Of a stretch of 64,000 bases of DNA, positions 1 through 8,239 are shown piece by piece; the first letter of the stretch is position 1, and every line of letters starts with the position of its first letter. The position numbers were made by a program, and so were the translations under genes. The DNA is from Dehalobacter sp. (GTDB lineage: Bacteria > Bacillota > Desulfitobacteriia > Desulfitobacteriales > Syntrophobotulaceae), in contig JAMPIU010000050.1 of assembly GCA_023667845.1 (NCBI GenBank), positions 1 through 64,000 on the forward strand. Reading direction: 5' to 3'. The notes beneath the pieces are model-generated. The model searched no databases. It was given only the letters and a program-made list of their open reading frames with translations, and was not told the origin of the DNA.

Positions 1-90
<90 letters not shown>

Positions 91-92
91 CG

Positions 93-123
93 AGAGACTA
101 CATCGAATGATGTAGTCTCTTCA
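93..123 (+). terminator. Terminator of the rRNA operon
   Basis: A perfect 12-bp stem (93-104 with 109-120) closes on a GAAT loop and starts a few bases after the 5S rRNA end. The T tract is short (TCTTCAT), so position and stem quality are the main evidence. Confidence 0.75.
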
Positions 124-181
124 TATATGGATGGCTTAGTGCCGTGGTGCTAAGGATGGTAAGGGAACAGCGCAGGTAACT

Positions 182-212
182 AAAGGAGTACATGTAAACA
201 ATGTACCCCTTT
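182..212 (+). terminator. Second hairpin downstream of the 5S rRNA
   Basis: Arms 182-192 and 202-212 pair over 11 positions with one mismatch and are followed by a pyrimidine-rich stretch (GCTTTCC). It may be a backup terminator of the rRNA operon or a leader structure of the next gene. The DNA between 121 and 181 shows no gene. Confidence 0.35.
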
Positions 213-280
213 GCTTTCCATGAATAATTCAGTATACTATAGGGTAAATTGATTGAGAAATAGCAGTAAATGGAGAGTAA

Positions 281-1030
281 ATGATGGATACACTTCGGAC
301 TAAAGAAAATCAGCCCGGGCATAATGGTGAAGACGATAACTATCTATTTTTTTCCAGCCTGGAGCTCATTGACTATTTTGTTAATAACTTAGCAGATAAA
401 GACATCAGAACTCAAACGAAAAGAATACTTGAAATGGCCAGAGTTTTTATGAGAAAAAAAGATTTTAAGCTGGAAGATATTTATTCAGTACTCATTATGG
501 TTAGAAATATCGGACTTGGTTCCCAGATTGATGAAGTCTTTTCTTTATATTTTAAAGAAGGTAATTACCCTATCCGGGTTTTTATCCAAATTGCAGATTT
601 AGAAAGCACAGCCGATGTTGAACTGGAATTTTCAGCCTACCGAGGTCAAAAAAAATATATCAATAACGGAAAGCTTTTTCTGTCTGAAGGGCCTTTCTCA
701 CAAGGGGTTATCATAGAAAATTATTATCACGGTTCTGCTATACAGCCCTTTTCTCCACTTGACCAAAGGCTTATTGATGGTGACTTCAAGCAGGCTGTCA
801 GGCAGTGCTTGGAGAACCTGAAGAATACTCTGGAGTCGGCAGGGAGCAGTTTAAATCAGATTTATTCTTTTATGGTTTATTTAAAAGATTTGAATACACT
901 TCCCGAGGTTGAAGAGATCGTCGGACAGTATATCTCTAATCAGAGTGAAATACTCCAAGACGCGATAAAGATTCAGCAGTTTAAGGGCAATCATAATATC
1001 GAAATTGCTTGTTCTGCTTATTTGTGCTAA
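281..1030 (+). CDS. Tandem RidA-like (YjgF/UK114) protein
   Basis: 249 residues. Two successive segments (about 20-120 and 130-249) each show the RidA pattern: a helix with an ILEMARVFMRK or LENLKNTLESAG type sequence, then a strand like IYSVLIMVRNIG or IYSFMVYLKDLN, then DEVFSLYF or EEIVGQYI, ending in an acidic-hydrophobic strand. RidA proteins are usually about 125-residue single-domain homotrimers that hydrolyse reactive enamines/imines. The first copy keeps an arginine (YPIRVFIQI) where RidA has its catalytic arginine; the second lacks it at that place. It could be a pseudo-trimer or a non-catalytic relative. A GGAG lies 5 bases before the first ATG, and a second ATG follows directly. 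It stands alone behind the rRNA operon. Confidence 0.6.
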   Translation: MMDTLRTKENQPGHNGEDDNYLFFSSLELIDYFVNNLADKDIRTQTKRILEMARVFMRKKDFKLEDIYSVLIMVRNIGLGSQIDEVFSLYFKEGNYPIRVFIQIADLESTADVELEFSAYRGQKKYINNGKLFLSEGPFSQGVIIENYYHGSAIQPFSPLDQRLIDGDFKQAVRQCLENLKNTLESAGSSLNQIYSFMVYLKDLNTLPEVEEIVGQYISNQSEILQDAIKIQQFKGNHNIEIACSAYLC

Positions 1031-1229
1031 TCATATTGAGATTTATTACATATTTTTGATAGAATTCTAAGACAATTTTAAGAGCAGGCTGCTAATCTGA
1101 TTATCAAGATTTAATATTAGCCGTTTCTTGTTCTTTTGTCATGGTTATATTACTATATTAAAGGCAAGGAAATGATTCAAAAATCTAACGTGTTTATTTA
1201 AAATGCTTGTTTGAATGAAGGAGAATTTG

Positions 1230-1868
1230 ATGGAATTTATTACGAGTTTGATTGATATTGTCTTACATATTGACAAATACCTGGATATGTTGGTCCAAAC
1301 GTACGGTGTCTGGGCGTATCTGATTATCTTTTTAATCATTTTTTGTGAAACCGGACTTGTTGTAACACCGTTTCTGCCGGGGGATTCTTTGCTTTTTGTC
1401 ATCGGGGCTCTGGGAGCAACAGGGGCGATGGATATTAAATTTGCTTTTATCTTACTGCTTATTGCGGCAATCGCAGGAAATACGCAGAATTATTTCATTG
1501 GAAGATTTTTTGGACAGAAAGCCTTCAATTGGAAAGACAACAGACTCTTTAAAAAGAAATATCTCATTCAAACCCATGGTTTTTATGAAAAACATGGCGG
1601 GAAAACGATTTTTCTTTCACGGTTCTTACCAATTATCCGGACATTTGCACCCTTTGTCGGAGGGATCAGCAACATGAGGCTGTGGAAGTTCATGCTCTAC
1701 AATATATGTGGGGCTTTGGCCTGGATTTCACTTTTTATGATGGGCGGATATTATTTTGGGAACATTCCGACAGTCGAACAGAACTTTTCATTAATCATTT
1801 TTGCGATTATTTTCATCACTGTTTTACCAAGTGTCATTTTTGCTCTTCGCCAAAAGTTTTCGTCGTAA
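1230..1868 (+). CDS. DedA family membrane protein
   Basis: About 212 residues with several membrane segments. The family signatures are visible: an ETGLVVTPFLPGDSLLF stretch near the N-terminus, and FLSRFLPIIRTFAPFVGG with its two conserved arginines in the middle. DedA (SNARE-associated) proteins act in the cytoplasmic membrane; some flip undecaprenyl phosphate or phospholipids, and the substrate cannot be told here. The ATG at 1230 is chosen because AAGGAG (1218-1223) precedes it; an in-frame ATG at 1215 would put that site inside the gene. The next gene follows after 24 bases with its own AGGAGG, so the two may be co-transcribed. Confidence 0.88.
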   Translation: MEFITSLIDIVLHIDKYLDMLVQTYGVWAYLIIFLIIFCETGLVVTPFLPGDSLLFVIGALGATGAMDIKFAFILLLIAAIAGNTQNYFIGRFFGQKAFNWKDNRLFKKKYLIQTHGFYEKHGGKTIFLSRFLPIIRTFAPFVGGISNMRLWKFMLYNICGALAWISLFMMGGYYFGNIPTVEQNFSLIIFAIIFITVLPSVIFALRQKFSS

Positions 1869-1892
1869 AGGTGCATTCAGGAGGATAGAAAA

Positions 1893-2330
1893 ATGGCTGA
1901 TGATATTAAGGAAATTGAACAATACGAAGATGCAGAGATCATAATTGAGCCACAGGAGATGGAGCGCTGGCAGAACAAGGCTAAAGACTATGTGGACAAC
2001 CCTGTAAAGACGGAAAATTTGCTTACTGAAGCTCTGAAAAAAGCGGATAACAATAAAAAACGCGATGTAATCCAGAATATCTGGGATAAAATTCAGCTGC
2101 TCTTTTCTTTATTAAAAGACTGGTTAAACGGTGATTACAGAACGATCTCCAAGACTGCCATAATTTCTGTAATTGCCGGACTTATCTATTTTGTATCCCC
2201 TGTTGATCTTGTTCCTGATTGGATTGCTGCACTGGGACTAGTCGATGATGCTGCTGTTCTTGCGCTAATATTCAACCAGTTAGACAAGGAATTGACCAGG
2301 TATAAAAAATGGAAAAACCCTGAGTTCTAA
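1893..2330 (+). CDS. YkvA/DUF1232 family small membrane protein
   Basis: 145 residues. The C-terminal half carries the DUF1232 signature: a hydrophobic segment running into YFVSPVDLVPDWIAALGLVDD, then a helix ending in YKKWK. The N-terminal 80 residues are charged and probably helical. The function of the family is not established. It follows the dedA-like gene closely and ends at a strong terminator, so the pair may form a two-gene membrane operon. Confidence 0.85.
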   Translation: MADDIKEIEQYEDAEIIIEPQEMERWQNKAKDYVDNPVKTENLLTEALKKADNNKKRDVIQNIWDKIQLLFSLLKDWLNGDYRTISKTAIISVIAGLIYFVSPVDLVPDWIAALGLVDDAAVLALIFNQLDKELTRYKKWKNPEF

Positions 2331-2374
2331 TATAAGATAGGACAAATGATAGAATTAATGACAGGAAAAACACA

Positions 2375-2407
2375 AACAACCCGATGATTCCCGGGTTGTT
2401 TTTTTAT
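2375..2407 (+). terminator. Rho-independent terminator
   Basis: A 9-bp stem AACAACCCG / CGGGTTGTT (2375-2383 with 2392-2400) is followed by seven T. It ends the dedA-ykvA pair. Confidence 0.85.
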
Positions 2408-2478
2408 AGTTTGCCTAGAATGGACGATAACTTGTGTGAAAGTATGCTACAGGCTTTGCAGTAGCATCCTACTCGATT

Positions 2479-3177
2479 CTAGTGGCGTTGATCAGGAGTA
2501 TTGAATCTTGGCGCTTGGGGGTCTTTAAGTTCATTGAAGTACTTTCCAGGTGTTGAGAGATCAAAGTATACCTTGGAATCCTGGGTAACTCCCCAGTCCT
2601 GAAGTGAGCCTGTATTCTGGAGCATATTGAATGCTTCCCGGAAAAGCGTGTTATGTGCTTCTTCCCTATTTAAAAGGAAGTCAATCGTTTCTCTTACCCC
2701 TTTATCGTTAATCTGGCGGTAGAGATATTCATAAACTACTTTTGCCCTTGTTTCAGCCGATATATCTGACAGCAAATCTGCAGCGAGATCGCCGGTACAT
2801 TCGATATATGCTCCGGTCCATGGATAACCGGAAGCATTGGTTAACATGGGGGCAAGTCCGCCGATGACATGTGATTCCACGGTACCAACAGAAGTATTCA
2901 TGGCCTCAAGCGTGTGGCCGTTTAATAGATTGACTGTCTGGGCGACCATTTCCATATGACTCAATTCTTCTGAAGCAATATCCATGAAAAGATCCTTAAT
3001 CTTTTCATCTTTAATGCGATAACTTTGAGACAGATACTGTAAAGCTGCTTTGAGTTCACCATGCGGTCCGCCTAATTGATCTAACATTAAAGATGCATAA
3101 TTTGGATTAGGACCGTCGACGCGTACATCTTTCAGTAGCTGCTTATCATGTTTGAACAAATGTATTTCTCCCTTCAT
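2479..3177 (-). CDS. Manganese catalase family protein (CotJC-like spore coat protein)
   Basis: 232 residues with a ferritin-like four-helix fold. Predicted metal ligands are visible: E41 in GGPHGELKAAL, then E71 and H74 in SEELSHMEM, and a second pair in the later helix with REEAHNTLF. Mn-catalases dismutate hydrogen peroxide; in sporeformers the close relatives CotJC/YdbD are coat-associated. A TCTCCC on the plus strand just after the start codon complement marks its ribosome binding site (GGGAGA). It is divergent from cotF-like 3324-3740, another coat protein gene. Confidence 0.82.
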   Translation of the reverse strand: MKGEIHLFKHDKQLLKDVRVDGPNPNYASLMLDQLGGPHGELKAALQYLSQSYRIKDEKIKDLFMDIASEELSHMEMVAQTVNLLNGHTLEAMNTSVGTVESHVIGGLAPMLTNASGYPWTGAYIECTGDLAADLLSDISAETRAKVVYEYLYRQINDKGVRETIDFLLNREEAHNTLFREAFNMLQNTGSLQDWGVTQDSKVYFDLSTPGKYFNELKDPQAPRFNTPDQRH

Positions 3178-3323
3178 TTAGATTTTAATCGTTCGTTACC
3201 TTCTATAGTCTTGCAATATACTTATAGATTATACAAAGAAGAACAATTCGATTTTAACTTTTTGCATAATAATCATAGGTTTTTAACAAAATATAATGAA
3301 TATTGATAATAGGAGGAACTAAA

Positions 3324-3740
3324 ATGCAATTAAGCCAGAAAGAAAAAATGCTTTTGGAAGACCTGAAAAGCCACGAGCAAATGTTTGCTCAAAAATGCAG
3401 CGAATTTGCCAATCAAGCTCAAGATCCGCAACTCAAACAACTCTTTCAGAACATGGCGCAGCATGAACAGCAGCATGTCCAAAAAATTGATCAAAGTTTG
3501 AGCCAAACTTCCGGAACATCAGGCCAGCTTCAGGGCATGACGGGTCAAAAAGATTCGATGCTTTGCCATGATATGCTCTCAACAGAAAAATATCTCTCTG
3601 GGGCCTATAATACAGTAATTTTTGAAATCCAGGATACCTCCCTCCGTCAGGACCTGAATAGTATACAGAGTGAAAAGCAAAGGCAGGGGGAAGAAATCTT
3701 CAGGTATATGCAAAATAAAGGAATGTATACGGTTCACTAA
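3324..3740 (+). CDS. CotF-like spore coat protein
   Basis: 138 residues, predicted as a bundle of long helices (MLLEDLKSHEQMFAQKC..., MAQHEQQHVQKI..., DMLSTEKYLSGAYNTVIFE) as in the CotF/ferritin-like coat family, ending in the typical ...IFRYMQNKGMYTVH. The ATG at 3324 is set by AGGAGG at 3311-3316; an in-frame upstream start would place that site inside the gene. A truncated second copy of the same family lies 80 bases downstream. Confidence 0.8.
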   Translation: MQLSQKEKMLLEDLKSHEQMFAQKCSEFANQAQDPQLKQLFQNMAQHEQQHVQKIDQSLSQTSGTSGQLQGMTGQKDSMLCHDMLSTEKYLSGAYNTVIFEIQDTSLRQDLNSIQSEKQRQGEEIFRYMQNKGMYTVH

Positions 3741-3748
3741 AAAATGAA

Positions 3749-3802
3749 AGAGGGTATCGCCAACCACTACAAAGTAGTTTTACAGTATCCTCTGTCTTTT
3801 TC
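3749..3802 (+). terminator. Terminator after cotF-like gene
   Basis: Outer arms 3749-3756 and 3786-3793 pair over 8 positions (one G-T) around an inner ACTAC-AAA-GTAGT hairpin, followed by a CTTTTT tract. Confidence 0.65.
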
Positions 3803-3820
3803 GTATCTTTAGGATAATTC

Positions 3821-3934
3821 AGTAAGATTATAGATCATCAAAAGTATGTATTAAATGATATTCAGACGAAAGAGCAACATGCCGAATCTATTTATAACTA
3901 TATACAAAGCAAAGGGATGTATCAGGTCCATTGA
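3821..3934 (+). pseudogene. C-terminal fragment of a second CotF-like gene
   Basis: One frame from 3821 to the TGA at 3932-3934 is open for about 37 codons with no start and no ribosome binding site. It reads ...KYVLNDIQTKEQHAESIYNY and ends GMYQVH, which aligns with the C-terminus of the intact CotF-like protein just upstream (LNSIQSEKQRQGEEIFRYMQ... GMYTVH). The N-terminal two thirds are gone, and a stop precedes the fragment at about 3814. It is best read as a decayed tandem duplicate. Confidence 0.7.
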
Positions 3935-3973
3935 GTTACACGAATATCTCAAAACTTCAGTTTTTAAAATTGG

Positions 3974-4019
3974 CAGACCCCGGAGCGAGTAACAATATTG
4001 CTCCGGGGTCTGATTGTTT
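3974..4019 (+). terminator. Strong hairpin terminator
   Basis: A perfect 13-bp stem CAGACCCCGGAGC / GCTCCGGGGTCTG (3974-3986 with 4000-4012) is followed by ATTGTTTC. It probably belonged to the transcript of the decayed cotF copy. Confidence 0.7.
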
Positions 4020-4111
4020 CGGTTATAAATTTTATGTTCCCCATGCGATTTAAGCAATCGACCATTCAATAAATTTTTATCCTCTAAAAATTATAGTAAG
4101 TAAAAGCTATA

Positions 4112-4138
4112 CCGAAGAAAAATCTTCGGTTATTTTCT
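4112..4138 (+). terminator. Hairpin with T-rich tail upstream of the repeat gene
   Basis: A 7-bp stem CCGAAGA / TCTTCGG (4112-4118 with 4123-4129) around AAAA is followed by TTATTTTCTTG. It may be a terminator or a leader element of the gene starting at 4267. Confidence 0.45.
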
Positions 4139-4266
4139 TGTAATTCTTTAAAGTCTAAGATTTATCTGCACACCTCATGTCCTAAAAAGCATATTTATAA
4201 GCATGTACTGAAATATTGGTTAAATTTAACACAAAAAAGAATTTCTAATAATAAAAAGGAGGAAGA

Positions 4267-7200
4267 ATGGTGGTTGATAACCCCGAAAATAAACAAAGAG
4301 CAAGTGGAAGAATATCTCGCAAAAATTTTATTGACTGCTTACAAATCATAAAAGATGAATTAAGAGATATTCAATCGTCAGTAAGCAATATAAAAGATGT
4401 TGGGGATATACAAAGTCCAGATAGTTCTGAAAGAGGACTTTATTTTTCAGAAATTAAGGCTTCCAGCGCGAGAGCATTTAATAGCTATAAATCTATATTG
4501 GATACCTTAAAATTTATTTCTAATAAAACCGGTGCTAAACCCGGTATACTAGAATCAATAATTAATGTTATTGAAGACGGTTTTGTATCAATAAGGTCTC
4601 AGATGGACAATATCAAAGAAAGTCCTGGAGTTGAAGCGGTATTACGAAAAGAGAATTCTTTAACAACGATCAAACAAATATGTGAGAAGTTATTAATATG
4701 TATTGAGGTACTGGGGGGACTTTTCTTATGTGGTGAGACGTTAAAAATTGTTCATGAAAGAAAGCCAGATAATGAAACATGTCCCAAGAATTTGCCAGGC
4801 AGAAAAAAGATCGTGATTGTTAATAATAAAAAAATATGTGTTACTGCAGCAGGCGTACTATTTCTCTGCAATAAGGCATTTAAATTCCATTGTAAAAAAA
4901 AGGAACACTGTCATAAGCATTCTGACTGCAAGAAAATATTAAAATTGCTTGAAAGCCCAACTTTTGGACTAGCAGAAATTAAAACAGAAGTAAAATCTAT
5001 AGAAGACGCTGTTTACCATCCATTTTTTGGCCTGCAGGAGATCAAATCCGAGGTTCAGCTTATCGAGTTTGAAGTCCAGAATATTGAGAAAAAGTTAGAT
5101 AGCCCAACATTCGGACTTGCTGAAATTAAGACAGAAGTGTTCAGTATTGGCACACTGCTGGAGAGCATCTATACGAGCATCATCGGAGCAACCTTTGGAT
5201 TAGCAGAAATCAAATCCGAAGTCGCCGCGATCGAAGGAGCAGTGTTTAGTCCGACATTCGGTTTGGCCGAGATCAAGACAGAAGTATTCAGCATTGGCAC
5301 GTTAGTCGAAGGAATTTACACGACCTTAGTAAGCTCAACATTCAGTTTAGGTGAGATCAAATCCGAAGTCGCCGCGATCGAAGGAGCAGTATTTAGTCCG
5401 ACATTTGGGTTGGCGGAGATCAAGACGGAAGTGTTCAGCATTGGCACCTTGATTGAAAGTATCTACACGAGCATCATCGGAGCAACCTTTGGATTAGCAG
5501 AGATCAAATCCGAGGTCGCCGCGATCGAAGGAGCAGTGTTTAGTCCGACATTTGGATTGGCTGAAATCAAGACAGAAGTCTTCAGCATTGGCACCCTGGT
5601 CGAAGGGATCTACACGACTTTAGTAAGCTCAACCTTCAGCCTAGGTGAGATCAAATCCGAAGTGGCAGCGATCGAAGGAGCGGTATTCAGTCCGACATTC
5701 GGTTTGGCGGAGATTAAGACCGAAGTGTTTAGTATTGGTACTCTGATTGAGAGTATCTACACGAGCATCATCGGAGCAACCTTTGGATTAGCAGAGATCA
5801 AGTCTGAAGTGGCAGCGATTGAAGGAGCAGTATTCAGCCCGACATTCGGTTTGGCAGAGATTAAGACGGAAGTATTTAGTATTGGTACTCTGATTGAGAG
5901 TATCTACACGAGCATTATCGGAGCAACCTTTGGATTAGCAGAGATCAAGTCTGAAGTGGCAGCGATCGAAGGAGCGGTATTCAGTCCGACATTCGGTTTG
6001 GCGGAGATTAAGACCGAAGTGTTTAGTATTGGTACTCTGATTGAGAGTATCTACACGAGCATTATCGGAGCAACCTTTGGATTAGCAGAGATCAAGTCTG
6101 AAGTGGCAGCGATTGAAGGAGCAGTGTTTAGCCCGACGTTTGGATTGGCTGAAATCAAGACCGAAGTCTTCAGTATTGGGACCCTGGTTGAAGGCATCTA
6201 CACGACTTTAGTAAGCTCAACCTTCAGCCTAGGTGAGATCAAATCCGAAGTGGCAGCGATTGAAGGAGCAGTGTTCAGCCCGACATTTGGATTGGCAGAG
6301 ATTAAGACCGAAGTGTTTAGTATCGGTACTCTGCTGGAGAGCATCTATACGAGCATAGTCGGAGCAACCTTTGGATTAGCAGAGATCAAGTCTGAAGTGG
6401 CAGCGATCGAAGGAGCGGTATTCAGTCCGACATTCGGTTTGGCGGAGATTAAGACCGAAGTGTTTAGTATTGGTACTCTGATTGAGAGTATCTACACGAG
6501 CATAGTCGGTGCAACCTTTGGATTAGCAGAGATCAAATCCGAGGTCGCCGCGATCGAAGGAGCAGTGTTTAGTCCGACATTCGGTTTGGCCGAGATCAAG
6601 ACAGAAGTATTCAGCATTGGCACGTTAGTCGAAGGAATTTACACGACCTTAGTAAGCTCAACATTCAGTTTAGGTGAGATCAAATCCGAAGTAGCAGCGA
6701 TCGAAGGGGCGGTCTTCAGCCCAACGTTTGGATTGGCCGAGATCAAGACCGAAGTGTTTAGCATCGGCACCCTGGTCGAAGGCATCTACACGACCTTAGT
6801 AGGCTCAACCTTCAGCTTAGGTGAGATCAAATCCGAAGTGGCAGCAATCGAAGGAGCAGTGTTCAGTCCGACGTTTGGGTTGGCGGAGATCAAGACAGAA
6901 GTATTCAGCATCGGAACACTGGTCGAAGGCATCTACACGGCGTTAGTCGGTTCCACTTTCAGTCTGCAAGAGATTAAGTCTGAAGTAGCAGCGATTGAAG
7001 GAGCAGTGTTCAGTCCAACATTTGGGTTAGCCGAGATTAAGACAGAAGTATTTTCAATTGGAACCTTGGTTGAAGCCATTTTCACGACAGTAGAAAATTT
7101 GTCCGGGAGCACATTTATCGAAGCAATCTATACAGCAGTCTATAGCCCGACGTTTGGTTTAGCGGAGATCAAGACAGAAGTATTCAGCATCGGCACCCTA

Positions 7201-8076
7201 GTTGAAGGAATCTACACGACTTTAGTAAGTTCAACCTTCAGTTTAGGTGAGATCAAATCTGAAGTGGCAGCGATCGAAGGAGCAGTGTTTAGCCCGACGT
7301 TTGGGTTAGCGGAAATCAAGACAGAAGTCTTTAGTATTGGCACCCTGGTCGAAGGGATCTACACGACCTTGGTAAGCTCAACCTTCAGCTTAGGTGAGAT
7401 CAAATCCGAAGTAGCAGCGATCGAAGGAGCAGTATTCAGTCCAACATTTGGGTTAGCCGAGATCAAGACAGAAGTATTTTCAATTGGAACCTTGGTTGAA
7501 GCCATTTTCACGACAGTAGAAAATTTGTCTGGTAGCACATTTATCGAAGCAATCTATACAGCAGTCTATAGCCCGACGTTTGGTTTAGCGGAGATTAAGA
7601 CCGAAGTCTTCAGTATCGGGACCCTGGTCGAAGGGATCTACACGGCTATTTATAGCCCGACCTTTGGTTTAGAAGAGATTAAAACCGAAGTATTCCAAAT
7701 ATTGAAACAAAGTTTCAGTCAGGATTTGACCACCGGTATTGCTCAACGGGATAATCCGAATAATAATGATGATTTTTACGTCGAGGTTTTGAATAATAGA
7801 ACAGCTACTGTCAGTGTAACGCTTACGGTCTTTGATTTTTCTTCAGGCACGGGGATTTCGGCACTTGGGACGCCAACGCTACTGACCATTGGGCCAGGCA
7901 ATGTAATAGAATTTGCTAGTTTGAATCTTAATGCAACAGTCTTGAATAGGTATGAGGTTACACTAACCAATGTCCAGGATGGGATCTATATTTGGTCGGC
8001 TTTCCGGCTGGCCAGTGGGGAATTGAGTCCGGCGAATACCTTTAGAGCAGGTGAATTTGTACCGTTATTACCCTAA
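4267..8076 (+). CDS. Giant heptad-repeat protein, putative surface structural protein
   Basis: 1269 residues; I do not recognise a named family. Residues 1-140 are helical and charged. Residues about 138-221 hold nine cysteines and end in a Cys/His cluster (C209, H214, C215, H216, H218, C221). Residues 230 to about 1148 are about 20 copies of a 49-residue unit SPTFGLAEIKTEVFSIGTLV... made of a 28- and a 21-residue half. Hydrophobic residues fall in a/d heptad spacing, and 49 is exactly seven heptads. Units 15 and 18 are 44 residues and unit 19 is 28. A C-terminal domain of about 120 residues is beta-rich and Thr/Asn-rich (VSVTLTVFDFSSGTG...). No signal peptide or sortase motif is visible. AAGGAGG at 4256-4262 sets the start. 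With the glycosyltransferases downstream and coat genes upstream, a glycosylated spore-surface or cell-surface role is inferred. Confidence 0.7.
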   Translation: MVVDNPENKQRASGRISRKNFIDCLQIIKDELRDIQSSVSNIKDVGDIQSPDSSERGLYFSEIKASSARAFNSYKSILDTLKFISNKTGAKPGILESIINVIEDGFVSIRSQMDNIKESPGVEAVLRKENSLTTIKQICEKLLICIEVLGGLFLCGETLKIVHERKPDNETCPKNLPGRKKIVIVNNKKICVTAAGVLFLCNKAFKFHCKKKEHCHKHSDCKKILKLLESPTFGLAEIKTEVKSIEDAVYHPFFGLQEIKSEVQLIEFEVQNIEKKLDSPTFGLAEIKTEVFSIGTLLESIYTSIIGATFGLAEIKSEVAAIEGAVFSPTFGLAEIKTEVFSIGTLVEGIYTTLVSSTFSLGEIKSEVAAIEGAVFSPTFGLAEIKTEVFSIGTLIESIYTSIIGATFGLAEIKSEVAAIEGAVFSPTFGLAEIKTEVFSIGTLVEGIYTTLVSSTFSLGEIKSEVAAIEGAVFSPTFGLAEIKTEVFSIGTLIESIYTSIIGATFGLAEIKSEVAAIEGAVFSPTFGLAEIKTEVFSIGTLIESIYTSIIGATFGLAEIKSEVAAIEGAVFSPTFGLAEIKTEVFSIGTLIESIYTSIIGATFGLAEIKSEVAAIEGAVFSPTFGLAEIKTEVFSIGTLVEGIYTTLVSSTFSLGEIKSEVAAIEGAVFSPTFGLAEIKTEVFSIGTLLESIYTSIVGATFGLAEIKSEVAAIEGAVFSPTFGLAEIKTEVFSIGTLIESIYTSIVGATFGLAEIKSEVAAIEGAVFSPTFGLAEIKTEVFSIGTLVEGIYTTLVSSTFSLGEIKSEVAAIEGAVFSPTFGLAEIKTEVFSIGTLVEGIYTTLVGSTFSLGEIKSEVAAIEGAVFSPTFGLAEIKTEVFSIGTLVEGIYTALVGSTFSLQEIKSEVAAIEGAVFSPTFGLAEIKTEVFSIGTLVEAIFTTVENLSGSTFIEAIYTAVYSPTFGLAEIKTEVFSIGTLVEGIYTTLVSSTFSLGEIKSEVAAIEGAVFSPTFGLAEIKTEVFSIGTLVEGIYTTLVSSTFSLGEIKSEVAAIEGAVFSPTFGLAEIKTEVFSIGTLVEAIFTTVENLSGSTFIEAIYTAVYSPTFGLAEIKTEVFSIGTLVEGIYTAIYSPTFGLEEIKTEVFQILKQSFSQDLTTGIAQRDNPNNNDDFYVEVLNNRTATVSVTLTVFDFSSGTGISALGTPTLLTIGPGNVIEFASLNLNATVLNRYEVTLTNVQDGIYIWSAFRLASGELSPANTFRAGEFVPLLP
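4954..7710 (+). repeat. 147-bp in-frame tandem repeat array (about 20 units)
   Basis: Units start at 4954, 5101, 5248, 5395 and so on every 147 bp to 7012, then 7144, 7291, 7438, 7570 and 7654; the shorter steps are 132, 132 and 84 bp. The first unit is diverged; units 2-14, 16 and 17 are nearly identical in protein but differ at synonymous sites. Two unit flavours alternate: ..ESIYTSIIGATFGLAE.. and ..EGIYTTLVSSTFSLGE... The block 5221-5369 recurs without change at 6544-6692, nine units away. Confidence 0.95.
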
Positions 8077-8133
8077 TAACAAAACGCGTTGATGGAAAAC
8101 TTCATTAACCGGCAGAAAATCAAAGTCATTTTT

Positions 8134-8172
8134 CATCCGGTCAGCAATAAACACGCTGGCCGGATGTTTATA
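8134..8172 (+). terminator. Terminator after the repeat gene
   Basis: A 12-bp stem CATCCGGTCAGC / GCTGGCCGGATG (one G-T; 8134-8145 with 8155-8166) is followed by TTTAT. It separates the repeat gene from the glycosyltransferase gene. Confidence 0.65.
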
Positions 8173-8239
8173 TCAAATAAGAATTGAAAATGTTCCTCAT
8201 CGTTTGGCATTTGAATATAGTAGCAAAGAGGAGGGTGCT

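Noticed and set aside
4954-7710. Tandem repeats that could suggest a CRISPR or satellite array
   Set aside because: The repeats are continuous 147-bp coding units without spacers, in one long open frame with a good start and ribosome binding site.
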